Positions 36,652 through 46,646 are shown, counted from the first letter of the stretch. The stretch: 46,915 nt of DNA from Oscillospiraceae bacterium (GCA_017435565.1 JAFSEU010000021.1:1-46915), one strand, 5' to 3'. Notes: a model not told the origin generated them from the sequence alone. Numbers and translations: made by a program.

Positions 36652-37824
36652 ATGCAGATAGCAAAACGAAAGTTTACATTTGATTTAAACCCCAAGCATA
36701 TCGATTTTTCGGCAGTTTTTAATAATACAAAGTCAATGTTGCGAAAAAATGCCGTAATGTTTATTGCACTTTTAGCAGCGCTTATAACAATGATTTTTGT
36801 TCCGATTGACGCTCAGTATGCCTCATATTTTGACTTGAAAACGCTCAGCTGCTTGTTTTGTGTTTTGGCAGTTGTGTGTGCGTTTAAAAATATAAATTTC
36901 TTTTATATGCTGGCGCAGGCTGTTGTAAAAAAGTTCAAAACTGCACGAATGTGTGTAATAGCTTTAGTTTACATAACCTTTATCGGCTCAATGCTCATTG
37001 CCAACGATATGGCGCTTTTAACCTTTTTACCGCTTGGATATTTCGTTCTCTCTACAACAAAATCTGAAAAATATATGGCGTTTACATTTATAATGCAGAA
37101 TATTGCGGCAAATTTAGGCGGAATGTTAACGCCCTTCGGCAATCCGCAAAATCTCTATCTTTATACCAAATTCAACATACACAACGCAGAATTTATGATA
37201 ATAATGGCGCCGCCGTTTATAATTTCAATTGCGTTGATAACTCTTCTGTGTATGTTTATCCCCTCAAAAGAGCTTGAGTTTTCGGGTGAAAAGATTACAG
37301 TTTCAGCAAAGCGCTCGATAATTTACAGCATATTGTTTGCACTTTCGATTGCAATTGTGTTCCGTACAATTCCGTATTATCTCGGTTTGATAGTAATACC
37401 CGCCGCCCTTGTCTTTCTCGATGTAAAAGCACTTAAATCCGTTGATTATCCGCTTTTGCTCACATTTGTGTTTTTCTTTATCTTTGCGGGAAATATGGGC
37501 AGAATTGATGCCGTTCGCGATTTCTTCTGTATGCTGCTTGATAAAAACACACTGCTTTTCAGCATTCTGTCGTGCCAGTTTATCAGCAATGTTCCTTCTG
37601 CAATTTTGCTTTCGCAGTTTACTGAAAATTATAAAGAATTGCTTCTGGGCGTAAATATCGGCGGCGTGGGCACGCTTATATCTTCGCTGGCAAGCCTTAT
37701 AACCTTCCGTGAATACATAAAACACAACCCTAAATGCGCATTGAAATATATCGCACAGTTTTCACTGCTCAATTTCACAATGCTGATTGTGTTAACCGCA
37801 TCAATGCTTATCTTTTTTGTATAA
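36652..37824 (+). CDS. ArsB/SLC13-type ion permease
   Basis: 390 residues with about 10 membrane segments. The signature NIAANLGGMLTPFGNPQNL, about residues 157-175, is typical of the ion transporter superfamily that includes ArsB, NhaD and SLC13/DASS anion transporters. A second half-repeat is marked by FFFIFAGNMGRID and ISNVPSAILLSQF. Members move anions such as citrate, sulfate or arsenite, or sodium; the substrate cannot be told here. No arsenic regulator or ATPase is nearby. RBS AAGGAACA; a separate gene with its own terminator. Confidence 0.85.
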   Translation: MQIAKRKFTFDLNPKHIDFSAVFNNTKSMLRKNAVMFIALLAALITMIFVPIDAQYASYFDLKTLSCLFCVLAVVCAFKNINFFYMLAQAVVKKFKTARMCVIALVYITFIGSMLIANDMALLTFLPLGYFVLSTTKSEKYMAFTFIMQNIAANLGGMLTPFGNPQNLYLYTKFNIHNAEFMIIMAPPFIISIALITLLCMFIPSKELEFSGEKITVSAKRSIIYSILFALSIAIVFRTIPYYLGLIVIPAALVFLDVKALKSVDYPLLLTFVFFFIFAGNMGRIDAVRDFFCMLLDKNTLLFSILSCQFISNVPSAILLSQFTENYKELLLGVNIGGVGTLISSLASLITFREYIKHNPKCALKYIAQFSLLNFTMLIVLTASMLIFFV

Positions 37825-37825
37825 A

Positions 37826-37866
37826 TAAAACCGTTTCACTTAAATTTTGAAGTGAAACGGTTTTTG
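37826..37866. terminator. bidirectional intrinsic terminator
   Basis: AAACCGTTTCACTT / AAGTGAAACGGTTT perfect stem, flanked by A-run and T-run, between the permease gene and convergent gltX. Confidence 0.92.
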
Positions 37867-37869
37867 TTT

Positions 37870-39510
37870 TTATGAAAGATGATTTATAGCGTCTGCAATG
37901 CGCTTTCTGCTCTCGTCCTCGCCGATAATCTGCATTATCGTGCAAAGGTCGGGTGTGTTTTTTATGCCCGTTACAGCAACCCTGATAATCTCGGCAACAT
38001 CACCTACAAAGCCCTTATAAGCGTCGGGATTTTTCTTGTAGTCGCCCATTTTGACGGCAAAGCCAAGCTCTGAAGCAATTTCTTTAACCTTGTTGAACCA
38101 GGTTTCGTTATCGTCTGCTATATTATATACAGCAATGAACTTTTCAAGAATTGTTCTGCTCATTTCGCTATCAAGCTTAAAGTCATAAGTGGGCTTGAAA
38201 TACTGCGTGAAATAATATCCGAAAAGACCGTGCATCTGCTTAGCACAGATAAAGTCCTTTCTGCGCTTTTTGCTGCCAATTGCCATCTGCAGCTCGATAA
38301 TTTTCTTGATAAACGCTTTATCTGCAAAAATCACATCATAGTCATCGGATGCATATTCTTTAACCCAGTTTTCATAGAACGAAAGCACATCGTCAGCTTC
38401 CATATTTGAAATAACGGTTTTAGAAATATCATCAAGCTTCATTGTATCGAAAAGCGCACCCGACTGACCCATTTTGGATACCGAGAACTCAAATTCTTCC
38501 AAAGGCTTTTCAGGATTTGCAAGGAACCATTCTTCAAAATTCGAGTTGAGCAACGTCATAAGATATGTCTTTACAGCTGTCGGATGATATCCCAGGCTCT
38601 TGTAATATTCAAGCGAAAGCTCGGGGTCGTGACGCTTGGAAAGCTTGCGCTTTTTGCCATTATCAATCTTCATAAGCTGAGCTGTGTGTGCATATTTGGG
38701 ACGTTCAAATCCTAAAAGCTCAAACAGCTGCAGGTGAATCGGCAAGGTTGCAACCCATTCTTCGCCGCGCACAACAAGCGTTGTTCCCATAAAATGGTCA
38801 TCGATAACGTGTGCAAAATGATATGTGGGAATACCGTCACGCTTTAAAATTACAATATCAAGGTCGTTTTCGCAAACGGTAATTTTGCCCTTTATTTCGT
38901 CCTCGAAGGTGAACTTGTTTTCAACATTTCCGGGCGAACGCAAACGCAGAACATAAGGTGCACCTTCGCTTATTTTGCGCTCGATTTCCTCTAAGCTAAG
39001 ATTACGGCACTTTGCATATTTGCCCCAATAGCCTGTATTTTCCTTGTTTTCCTGCTGGATTTCACGCACAGCCGAAAGCTCTTCCTCTGTGCAGAAGCAC
39101 GGATAAGCAAGACCTTTTTTTACAAGCTCTTTAGCAAATGTTCTGTAAAGGTCAGCGCGTTGACGCTGATAATAAGGCCCATAATTTCCGCCGATTTCAG
39201 CACCTTCGTCAAATTTCAAACCGAAATATCCAAGCGAATCAAGAACGGCTTCAACAGCGCCTTCAACCTTGCGCTTTTCATCAGTATCTTCAATTCTAAG
39301 GTAAAAAACACCATCTGAAAGCTTTGCAATTCGCTCATCTGCAAGCGCTCCGAAAAGGTTGCCAAGGTGAATAAAGCCTGTAGGACTTGGCGCAATTCTT
39401 GTAACTTCGGCGCTTTCGGGAAGATTACGGGCAGGGTAGAGCGCGTTGTAATCCTCAGGAGTCTTCGTTACATCGCAAAAAAGAATATCAGCTAATTTAT
39501 TATAATCCAT
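37870..39510 (-). CDS. gltX: glutamate--tRNA ligase
   Basis: 546 residues. A class I synthetase with the HIGH-type motif in APSPTGFIHLGNL (about 42-54) and the KMSKS-type motif KRKLSKRHD (about 277-285). RIEDTDEKR and YHFAHVIDDHFMG are also present. It is longer than the common 480-residue form, with about 35 extra N-terminal residues and an extended C-terminal anticodon-binding part. A bacterium without GlnRS would use it to charge tRNA-Gln as well; gatCAB are not in the window. It follows proS by 21 bases and is the last gene of the long minus-strand run. Confidence 0.93.
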   Translation of the reverse strand: MDYNKLADILFCDVTKTPEDYNALYPARNLPESAEVTRIAPSPTGFIHLGNLFGALADERIAKLSDGVFYLRIEDTDEKRKVEGAVEAVLDSLGYFGLKFDEGAEIGGNYGPYYQRQRADLYRTFAKELVKKGLAYPCFCTEEELSAVREIQQENKENTGYWGKYAKCRNLSLEEIERKISEGAPYVLRLRSPGNVENKFTFEDEIKGKITVCENDLDIVILKRDGIPTYHFAHVIDDHFMGTTLVVRGEEWVATLPIHLQLFELLGFERPKYAHTAQLMKIDNGKKRKLSKRHDPELSLEYYKSLGYHPTAVKTYLMTLLNSNFEEWFLANPEKPLEEFEFSVSKMGQSGALFDTMKLDDISKTVISNMEADDVLSFYENWVKEYASDDYDVIFADKAFIKKIIELQMAIGSKKRRKDFICAKQMHGLFGYYFTQYFKPTYDFKLDSEMSRTILEKFIAVYNIADDNETWFNKVKEIASELGFAVKMGDYKKNPDAYKGFVGDVAEIIRVAVTGIKNTPDLCTIMQIIGEDESRKRIADAINHLS

Positions 39511-39531
39511 AAAATCTGTGCCTTTCGTAAA

Positions 39532-40983
39532 TTAGTATGCCTTGCCCCAATAAATTACCTTGTCGGTATCCTTACCGCAGCAAACGCATTTTCTTGCCAT
39601 TTTGTCCTGCATAAAGGGAATGCATCTTGAAGAAATTCCTGTTGCTTCCTTAACCTTGTCTTCGCATTCTTCACTGCCGCACCAGGGTGCTCTTACAAAG
39701 CCATCGCCGTTTTCTTCCAAAGCCTTGTTGATTTCATCAAATGATTCACAATAATATGTGTGCTTTTCACGGTTTTCCAAAGCCTTGTCAAACATACCCT
39801 GAGGAATTTTGTTTTCGAGAAGGTCTTTTACTGTATCAAGCATATCGTCAAGAGAAACAAACTGCTTTTCGCCATTGTATCTTGTAGCAATTACGCACTG
39901 ATTGTTTTCAATATCCTTAGGGCCGATTTCGATTCTTACCGGAACGCCCTTCATTTCGTATTCAGAGAACTTCCAGCCGGGTGAGAATTCGTTTCTGTCA
40001 TCAACCTTAACTCTGACGCCGAGAACCTTGAGAGCTTCGTAAATTTCGTTTGCCTTTTCAAGCACGCCTTCCTTGTGCTGAGCAATCGGAATGATTACAA
40101 CCTGAGTAGGTGCTACGGCAGGGGGAAGAACAAGACCGTTGTTGTCGCCGTGTGTCATGATAATACCGCCGATAAGTCTTGTCGAAACACCCCACGATGT
40201 CTGGTGGGGATTCTTCAGCTTGTTGTCCTTGTCGGCAAATTCAATTTCAAATGCCTTGGCAAAGCCATCACCGAAATAGTGCGAGGTGCCTGCCTGCAAA
40301 GCCTTGCCGTCGTGCATCAAAGCTTCGATACAATATGTAGAAACAGCACCCGCAAACTTATCGCTCTCGGTTTTCATACCCTTGATAACGGGCATCGCAA
40401 GGTACTTTTCGCAAAATAGCGCATAAACATTGAGCATACGTTCGGTTTCTTCAATAGCATCCTGCGCAGTTGCGTGAATTGTGTGGCCTTCCTGCCATAA
40501 GAATTCGCGTGAACGCAGGAAAGGTCTTGTGGTTTTTTCCCATCTTACAACGCTGCACCACTGGTTATAAAGCTTGGGCAAGTCCCTGTATGAGTGAACA
40601 ATATTCTTATAATGCTCACAGAAAAGTGTTTCGGATGTAGGTCTTACGCAAAGGCGTTCTTCAAGCTTTTCAGAACCGCCGTGTGTAACCCACGCAACTT
40701 CGGGCGCAAAGCCTTCAACGTGATCCTTTTCCTTCTGCAGAAGCGATTCGGGAATGAACATCGGCATATAAACATTTTCGTGTCCTGTTTCCTTGAACAT
40801 AGTGTTCATAATGTTCTGGATATTTTCCCAGATTGCATAGCCATAGGGTCTGATAACCATACAGCCCTTGACGCTTGAATATTCAATTAGCTCGGCTTTT
40901 TTTACGATATCGGTATACCATTTCGCAAAATCCTCGTCCATTGAAGTAATAGCATCAAGCTTTTTTGAGTTTGACTGTGCCAT
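39532..40983 (-). CDS. proS: proline--tRNA ligase, archaeal/eukaryal-like short type
   Basis: 483 residues. A class II synthetase of the type lacking the bacterial insertion domain: [20 protein letters not shown] at the start, then [24 protein letters not shown] (motif 2 region) and [14 protein letters not shown], and [17 protein letters not shown]. The anticodon-binding domain is followed by a C-terminal zinc domain with four cysteines (WCGSEEC...KCVCCGK). The protein ends in Tyr, as is usual for this type. No T-box leader is present in the 35-base gap upstream. RBS AAGGAGAAA. Confidence 0.94.
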   Translation of the reverse strand: MAQSNSKKLDAITSMDEDFAKWYTDIVKKAELIEYSSVKGCMVIRPYGYAIWENIQNIMNTMFKETGHENVYMPMFIPESLLQKEKDHVEGFAPEVAWVTHGGSEKLEERLCVRPTSETLFCEHYKNIVHSYRDLPKLYNQWCSVVRWEKTTRPFLRSREFLWQEGHTIHATAQDAIEETERMLNVYALFCEKYLAMPVIKGMKTESDKFAGAVSTYCIEALMHDGKALQAGTSHYFGDGFAKAFEIEFADKDNKLKNPHQTSWGVSTRLIGGIIMTHGDNNGLVLPPAVAPTQVVIIPIAQHKEGVLEKANEIYEALKVLGVRVKVDDRNEFSPGWKFSEYEMKGVPVRIEIGPKDIENNQCVIATRYNGEKQFVSLDDMLDTVKDLLENKIPQGMFDKALENREKHTYYCESFDEINKALEENGDGFVRAPWCGSEECEDKVKEATGISSRCIPFMQDKMARKCVCCGKDTDKVIYWGKAY

Positions 40984-41018
40984 AATATTTTTCTCCTTAA
41001 ATATATTAAATTTGAAGA

Positions 41019-41609
41019 TTAGTAGCTGTTTTTATCCTTGCTTGCTGTGGATTTGATGAATGAAATTACAAAGAATGCGCCGAATCCGATGAAGGGGATA
41101 AGGAATATCAGGCCGAGACCGCCGCTTGTGCCCGATGTGTTTTGGCTGTCGGAAAATACAAGATAGAGGTTGGGGTATGTTGAAGCATATCCATATTCCT
41201 CAAGCAGCGAGTCATAGGTCTGGGCTGTGGTTTCGTCCATAGCTTCAATACTGCCATAGAATTTATCGGGAATAGTCTGTGCGGTTTCATAGCTGCCTGC
41301 AATATTTTCAAACTCGGCAGAAGTTTCGGCATCAACGCGCATTCCCAAGGTAAAGCGTGTTCCCGACTTGTCCTGTGCAAGAATAATATAATATGAGTAT
41401 TCTTCTCCGCCGACATCCTTTGTGCCCATTTTTCCGAGAAGATAGAAGTCGCTCACCGCAGCGTCCTGAGTTTCGGTAATTTCGTTTGCGGCAATTTTTG
41501 AAAAATCCATCTGCGGAGATGAAATCCACACGAAAAACAAAAATCCTACGATTATAAACAAAGCTGCAACAATAAGCTTCCAGTAAGGTTTTTTAATTTG
41601 GTTATCCAT
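41019..41609 (-). CDS. two-span membrane protein, paralogue A
   Basis: 196 residues from the ATG at 41609 (TTGGAGG upstream). One membrane segment near the N-terminus (about 10-30), an extracellular region of about 120 residues, and a second membrane segment near the C-terminus (about 165-188). The extracellular part shares its order of motifs with the gene just upstream ([19 protein letters not shown] here, IYPIGILG..SGTEYTYYLFCA there), so the two are tandem paralogues. Function is unknown; I recognise no named family. Confidence 0.75.
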   Translation of the reverse strand: MDNQIKKPYWKLIVAALFIIVGFLFFVWISSPQMDFSKIAANEITETQDAAVSDFYLLGKMGTKDVGGEEYSYYIILAQDKSGTRFTLGMRVDAETSAEFENIAGSYETAQTIPDKFYGSIEAMDETTAQTYDSLLEEYGYASTYPNLYLVFSDSQNTSGTSGGLGLIFLIPFIGFGAFFVISFIKSTASKDKNSY

Positions 41610-41623
41610 TTTGCCTCCAAAAT

Positions 41624-42205
41624 TCAAATCTGTTCTGTCTTAAACAGCTTGTGACAGAAAACAATCAGCATACCGATACCTGCGATTATGAGCAGATATC
41701 CGCAGAATATAAAGGCTGTTGTCTGCGACTCGATATTCTGCATACTGTCTTCAAAGCACCAATCGGCAATTGCATAATTTTCCGACAGGTTTTCGCCCTC
41801 CGCTATCTCATCGAAGTTTTTCTTCGGTTCGCCTTTTAGTGCAGCCGCCTTACCGTAAAGGGTGCCTTCAAACGCAACAGGGCTTTGTGACTCAAGCAAT
41901 TGTGCAAAGTCGGAATTGGCGGTTTTTACGACTGCGGCGAACCTTGTCGGCGTTGCATCGACAGCGCAGAACAAATAGTAGGTGTATTCTGTTCCGCTTA
42001 TAGTTTCGCTGCCGAGAATCCCTATCGGGTATATATTTGTAAGCGCAAGCTCGTTGTACTCGTCCGCATTTGTGTAGTATACATCGCTTATGTCCGTATA
42101 TTCACCGGGCGCCGAAATAATCAGAAAAATCCCGAGAATCAGCGCTGCTATGGCGCAAATCAGAAATTTTGCGTTCTTTTTAAAATCGTCAGGCGTTATT
42201 CTCAT
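41624..42205 (-). CDS. two-span membrane protein, paralogue B
   Basis: 193 residues from the ATG at 42205, which has CGGAG nine bases upstream; a TTG at 42238 would extend it. It overlaps the 3' end of the preceding gene by 17 bases, so the two are translationally coupled. Same plan as its neighbour: membrane segment (about 15-33), extracellular domain, C-terminal membrane segment (about 160-185). The coupling to the activase-partner gene suggests a membrane component of the same system, but this is inference. Confidence 0.75.
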   Translation of the reverse strand: MRITPDDFKKNAKFLICAIAALILGIFLIISAPGEYTDISDVYYTNADEYNELALTNIYPIGILGSETISGTEYTYYLFCAVDATPTRFAAVVKTANSDFAQLLESQSPVAFEGTLYGKAAALKGEPKKNFDEIAEGENLSENYAIADWCFEDSMQNIESQTTAFIFCGYLLIIAGIGMLIVFCHKLFKTEQI

Positions 42206-43439
42206 TCTTGTCTGCTCCGACTTTTTTTGCGTTTGCAAGCATCAGCTTAATGCGGTTTTCCTGATTTACCTTTGTAGCTCCGGGGTCGTAGTCGATTGCA
42301 ACAATATTTGCGTTTTCAAAGCCGTCCTTAATGGCTCGTGACATACCCTTTGCAACAATGTGATTGGGAAGACATCCAAATGGCTGAGCGCAGATGATAT
42401 TCTCTGTTCCGCCTGCAGCCAATGCCGCCATTTCCGCTGGAATAAGCCAGCCTTCGCCCATAACAACGCCCTGATGAATGTATTTGTCGGCATATTCACG
42501 CAGGTGCTCAAAGTCGTGCGGCGGGTCGAAAACACCGTGCTCCTTGATGATGTTGATCATCTGACGCTGTTTCTTGTAAATAAAGTCATAGCCGATTTTA
42601 TAGAAAAATGTGGTTTTGTTTTTATAGTCGTAAATCTTTCCGGCATTAACGGTATTTACGGCGCAGTATAGAACAAAGTCAAGCATTGAGGGGACAACAG
42701 GCTCGCAACCCTCGCTCAAAAGGAATTTTTCAAGACCATTGTTGGCAAGGGGTGAGTATTTTACATAAATCTCACCAACGATTCCGACCTTGGGCTTTTT
42801 CTTCGAGCTTCTTTCGATTTTTGCGAATGAATCCAGTATTTCTTTGTAATATTTCTTTGTGTTTGTGTATTTGTTTTCGGCGAAAATTTTGTCAAGCTTT
42901 TTCTGCCAGATGTCAAGCACACGGTCAGAGCTGCGTTCAATCAGCTCATAAGGCTTGCACTGGTTATACAAAAGCATCAGCAAATCGCCGTAGAGTATGC
43001 CATACAAAAGCTTTATCATAACAGGTGCATTGAGCTTGAGGCCGTTTGTGTCAAATCCGCTGAAATTGAGCGATAATACAGGAACCTGCGGATATTGCTC
43101 CTTCAGAGCCTTTCTGAGCAGATGAATATAGTTTGACGCACGGCAGCCGCCGCCTGTCTGCGATATGAGCAATGCGGTCGTGTCGGGGTTGTATTTTCCG
43201 CTTTTGAGTGCATCAAAAAACTGACCGATGACCAGCAATGCAGGGTAGCAGGTGTCATTGTGAACGTTTTTAAGACCCTCGTCGATGACATTTCGTGAAT
43301 CCGTTGTCAGAAGCTCCATATCATATCCGTAATGCTTGAAAACGTTGATTATCAGGCGAAAATGAATCGGAAGCATATTCGGCACGAGAATCTTATGCGT
43401 TTTTTTCATTTCTTCAGTAAAAACCGGATAATTTGCCAT
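42189..43439 (-). CDS. activase-associated protein (2-hydroxyacyl-CoA dehydratase-related)
   Basis: 416 residues from the ATG at 43439 (AAGGAGA upstream). It resembles the C-terminal third of the large fused CoA-dehydratase activase proteins of Clostridia and the HgdB-related fold. Cysteines that could hold an iron-sulfur cluster stand in NDTCYPALLVIGQFFDAL (C64), TGGGCRASNYI (C99) and AQPFGCLPNHI near the end. It starts 25 bases after the stop of the 975-residue activase. In many relatives the two are one polypeptide of about 1400 residues, so here the protein is split. The likely job is to receive electrons pushed by the ATP-driven activase; the substrate is unknown. Confidence 0.8.
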   Translation of the reverse strand: MANYPVFTEEMKKTHKILVPNMLPIHFRLIINVFKHYGYDMELLTTDSRNVIDEGLKNVHNDTCYPALLVIGQFFDALKSGKYNPDTTALLISQTGGGCRASNYIHLLRKALKEQYPQVPVLSLNFSGFDTNGLKLNAPVMIKLLYGILYGDLLMLLYNQCKPYELIERSSDRVLDIWQKKLDKIFAENKYTNTKKYYKEILDSFAKIERSSKKKPKVGIVGEIYVKYSPLANNGLEKFLLSEGCEPVVPSMLDFVLYCAVNTVNAGKIYDYKNKTTFFYKIGYDFIYKKQRQMINIIKEHGVFDPPHDFEHLREYADKYIHQGVVMGEGWLIPAEMAALAAGGTENIICAQPFGCLPNHIVAKGMSRAIKDGFENANIVAIDYDPGATKVNQENRIKLMLANAKKVGADKNENNA

Positions 43440-43464
43440 TGTTTCTCCTTGTTCCGTAATATAT

Positions 43465-46392
43465 TTATTTGCAGGCGGCAATCAGACTGCGCAGTCTGAT
43501 TTTTGCGGCGCCCAAGTTGTTGATTTCGTCAATTTTAAGCTGTGTATAAAGCTTACCCTTGCTTTCAAGAATCGTTCTGACCTCGTCGGTTGTTACGGCG
43601 TCGATTCCGCAGCCGAAGCTTACAAGCTGAACAAGCTGCATATCCTTTTGTGTGGTGACATATTCCGCTGCTCTGTAAAGCCTTGAATGGTATGTCCACT
43701 GGTTCAGAACACCCAGATCATCCGGTGTATGCGCAAGATGTGCTACGCTGTCCTCAGAGATTACAGCCATTCCGAGGCTTGTGATAAGCTTGTCAATTCC
43801 GTGGTTGATTTCCTTATCAACGTGGTAGGGTCTGCCTGCAAGAACGATGATGTTCTTACCGTTTTTGCGGGCAATATCAATAATTTCAACAGCCTTTTGC
43901 GAAACCTCGTTTTTGTAGTCTTCCAGCGCTTTGTAGCCGGCCTCGATTGCACCGTCCAGATCGGCGTTGCTTGGGATATATTTTGCAAGCGAAACGCCAA
44001 GCCTCTTGGCAAGGTGCTTTTTGCGGTTGATATCAAGATAGGGATAAATGAAATTATTAACGTTGAGCTGCGGCATATTTGCCCTTAAAAGCTCGGGATA
44101 ATATGCAACAACGGGACAGTTATAATGGTTATCGCTGTCGCCTTCGTCGATATTGTAGCTCATACAGGGGTAGAAAATAAAATCTACATTCTTTTCAAGC
44201 AGGCTGACGATATGTCCGTGAGCAAGCTTTGCGGGATAGCATACCGTATCCGAAGGGATTGTCTGCTGACCTTTATAGTAGGTATCGCGTGAGCTGTCTT
44301 CGGAAATTACGGTTTCGATACCAAGCTTTTTGAAAAATGCGTGCCAGAAGGGCAGAAGCTCATAGAAGCCGAGGCACATGGGAATGCCGACCCTGAATTT
44401 CGGAGCGTCGGGTGTATATGAGGCAATTTCAAGAAGCTTTTCGTTCTTGAACCGGAAAATAGAGGGGAGAATGTTATCCTTTGAGATTCCTGCGCCTCTT
44501 TCGCAGCGGTTTCCGTTGATAAAACGTCTGCCGTCGTTGAAGGTGATAATATTCAGTCCGCATTTAGCTGTGCAGCCGTTGCAGTTTGCGGTTTTTGATG
44601 TATAGGTGAACTCCTTGAGGTCTTCGTATGTGATGATTCCCGAATCGGCATTATGCGCATTGTTTCTTGCGTACAGAGCTGCGCCGAATGCGCCCATAAG
44701 CCCCGCAATTGTCGGACGGATTACGTTTCTTCCAAGCTCCATTTCAAATGAGCGGAGAACAGCGTCGTTAAGAAAGGTTCCGCCCTGAACGACAATGTTC
44801 CTGCCAAGCTCATCGACCGATTTTGCTCTGATGACCTTATAAATCGCATTTTTGATAATCGATGATGAAAGACCTGCGGAAATGTCCTCAACGGTTGCGC
44901 CGTCCTTCTGAGCTTGTTTTACGCTGGAGTTCATAAATACTGTGCAACGCGAGCCTAAGTCAACGGGGTTTTCGGCGAAAAGGCCAAGCTGAGAAAATTC
45001 AGCGATTTCATAGCCCATTGCCTGAGCAAAGGTCTGTATAAACGAGCCGCAACCCGATGAACAGGCCTCGTTGAGCATGATGCTGTCGATAGCGCTGTTT
45101 TTGATTTTAAAGCATTTGATATCCTGACCGCCGATGTCGATAATAAAGTCAACATCCGGGCAGAAGAATGATGCAGCAGTAAAGTGGGCAACAGTTTCGA
45201 CAATGCCAAAGTCAACCTTGAGCGCACTCTTTATAAGATCCTCGCCATAGCCCGTCACGGCGGCGGCTCTTATGTTGAGCTTAGGGTTCTTTACCTCGTA
45301 AATTTCTTTTAATTTAGCGGAAATTTTGTCAAGCGGCTGGCCCTTGTTGGGGGAGTAGTGACTGAAAAGCAGGTCGCCCTCAGGTGTTATGAGTGCGAGC
45401 TTTGTCGTTGTTGAGCCCGAATCGATGCCGAGGTATGCATCGCCTTCATATGTCTTTATGTCGGCATATTTAAGGTCACATTTTTTATGGCGCTCAATAA
45501 ATTCATCATATTCGCTTCGAGAGTTGAAAAGGCGCTGACCGGTCACAATCGTGTCGGAAACAGGAGCGTTTTTGATTTTTGCAAGTATATCGTCAATTTC
45601 AAGGCAGTCTTCGTTTTCATATGCGTGAAGCGAGCAGCCGTAGGCAACGAAAACCTTTGCCGTTTCCGGGAAAACAGCCTGCTCATCACTTAATTTGAGC
45701 GTTGTTATAAAAGCTTTTCTCAGTGCGGTCTGAAATGAAAGCGGGCCGCCGAGGAAAAGCACTTTTCCTTCAATTTTTCGTCCTTGTGCAAGTCCGGAAA
45801 CAGTCTGGTCAACGACCGCCTGAAAAATACTTGCGGCAATATCCTCACGCATAGCGCCCTGGTTGAGAAGCGGCTGGATGTCAGACTTTGCAAAAACACC
45901 GCAGCGTGATGCAATCGGGTAGACTTTCTGTGCGTTGAGTGCAAGTGTGTCAAGCTCATCGGTTGTTACGCCTAAAAGTGTTGCCATCTGGTCGATGAAA
46001 GCGCCTGTTCCGCCTGCACATGAGCCGTTCATTCTTTGTTCGACGCCGCCGGTCAGGAAAATGATCTTTGCATCTTCTCCGCCAAGCTCAATAACAGCGT
46101 CAGCGTCGGGATAGCTTTCTTTTACGGCGGTAAAAGCCGAGAAAACCTCCTGCACGAAGGGAATATCACAGCCTTGCGCAAGACCTAAGCCGGCTGAGCC
46201 TGTTATACAGAGCTTGAATTTGCAGCCGGGATACATTTTTGCTGTTTCTTCAAGCTGACTTACTACCGTTTCCCGCACCTTTGAAAAGTGCCTTTCGTAC
46301 TTGCTGTAAATAATATTCTTGTTTTCATCGATAATGACGTTTTTTACGGTTGTTGAACCGACGTCAATACCAAGTGATAATACTCTTTCCAT
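43465..46392 (-). CDS. double-ASKHA CoA-dehydratase-type activase with DUF2229
   Basis: 975 residues. Two BadF/BadG/HgdC-type ATPase domains lie in tandem (about 1-260 and 317-580), each with its phosphate loop (GIDVGSTTVK and GIDSGSTTTK). Each also has the two cysteine positions that bridge a [4Fe-4S] cluster in HgdC: C125 and C164 in the first, C444/C448 and C483 in the second. A four-cysteine cluster follows (C604, C607, C611, C630), then a DUF2229 domain (about 665-960) with SDTVCYPAKLAHG and FYPCMSYN. Such proteins use ATP to drive low-potential electron transfer. No acyl-CoA dehydratase or CoA transferase genes are adjacent. RBS is weak (CAGGTGAAC). Confidence 0.88.
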   Translation of the reverse strand: MERVLSLGIDVGSTTVKNVIIDENKNIIYSKYERHFSKVRETVVSQLEETAKMYPGCKFKLCITGSAGLGLAQGCDIPFVQEVFSAFTAVKESYPDADAVIELGGEDAKIIFLTGGVEQRMNGSCAGGTGAFIDQMATLLGVTTDELDTLALNAQKVYPIASRCGVFAKSDIQPLLNQGAMREDIAASIFQAVVDQTVSGLAQGRKIEGKVLFLGGPLSFQTALRKAFITTLKLSDEQAVFPETAKVFVAYGCSLHAYENEDCLEIDDILAKIKNAPVSDTIVTGQRLFNSRSEYDEFIERHKKCDLKYADIKTYEGDAYLGIDSGSTTTKLALITPEGDLLFSHYSPNKGQPLDKISAKLKEIYEVKNPKLNIRAAAVTGYGEDLIKSALKVDFGIVETVAHFTAASFFCPDVDFIIDIGGQDIKCFKIKNSAIDSIMLNEACSSGCGSFIQTFAQAMGYEIAEFSQLGLFAENPVDLGSRCTVFMNSSVKQAQKDGATVEDISAGLSSSIIKNAIYKVIRAKSVDELGRNIVVQGGTFLNDAVLRSFEMELGRNVIRPTIAGLMGAFGAALYARNNAHNADSGIITYEDLKEFTYTSKTANCNGCTAKCGLNIITFNDGRRFINGNRCERGAGISKDNILPSIFRFKNEKLLEIASYTPDAPKFRVGIPMCLGFYELLPFWHAFFKKLGIETVISEDSSRDTYYKGQQTIPSDTVCYPAKLAHGHIVSLLEKNVDFIFYPCMSYNIDEGDSDNHYNCPVVAYYPELLRANMPQLNVNNFIYPYLDINRKKHLAKRLGVSLAKYIPSNADLDGAIEAGYKALEDYKNEVSQKAVEIIDIARKNGKNIIVLAGRPYHVDKEINHGIDKLITSLGMAVISEDSVAHLAHTPDDLGVLNQWTYHSRLYRAAEYVTTQKDMQLVQLVSFGCGIDAVTTDEVRTILESKGKLYTQLKIDEINNLGAAKIRLRSLIAACK

Positions 46393-46449
46393 TGTTCACC
46401 TGAATCTCTTTACATATTAAATATAGATTTGCTTTAAGCATACACTAAT

Positions 46450-46478
46450 ATTATAGCACAAATTTTTGTGAATGAAAA
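46450..46478 (-). promoter_or_regulatory. extended -10 promoter for the activase-to-gltX run
   Basis: Minus strand TATAAT (46455-46450) with TGC before it, and a weak -35 TTTTCA (46478-46473) 17 bases upstream. No other promoter of comparable quality is seen before gltX. Confidence 0.5.
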
Positions 46479-46646
46479 GAGTTATTTTAACTTTTTTGTA
46501 TATTTATAATGAATTCGCTGATTTCTTGCAAAGCTGCCATAAGTGTATCGGTTTTCATTATGCATACCGAAGTTATGTGATTTTTTGAAAATCGCTATGC
46601 AAACGTTTTCGTTTTTGGTGAAAATGTAGGAAATTTTAAAAAATGC
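46479..46646. other. intergenic region with a cre-like site
   Basis: No gene is visible. TGCAAACGTTTTCG at 46598-46611 matches the CcpA catabolite-response consensus at most positions and lies about 35 bases before the -35 of the next promoter. The rest is A/T-rich. Confidence 0.3.

Noticed and set aside
40984..41018. T-box leader before proS
   Set aside because: The gap is 35 bases and holds only a ribosome site; no specifier loop or T-box sequence.
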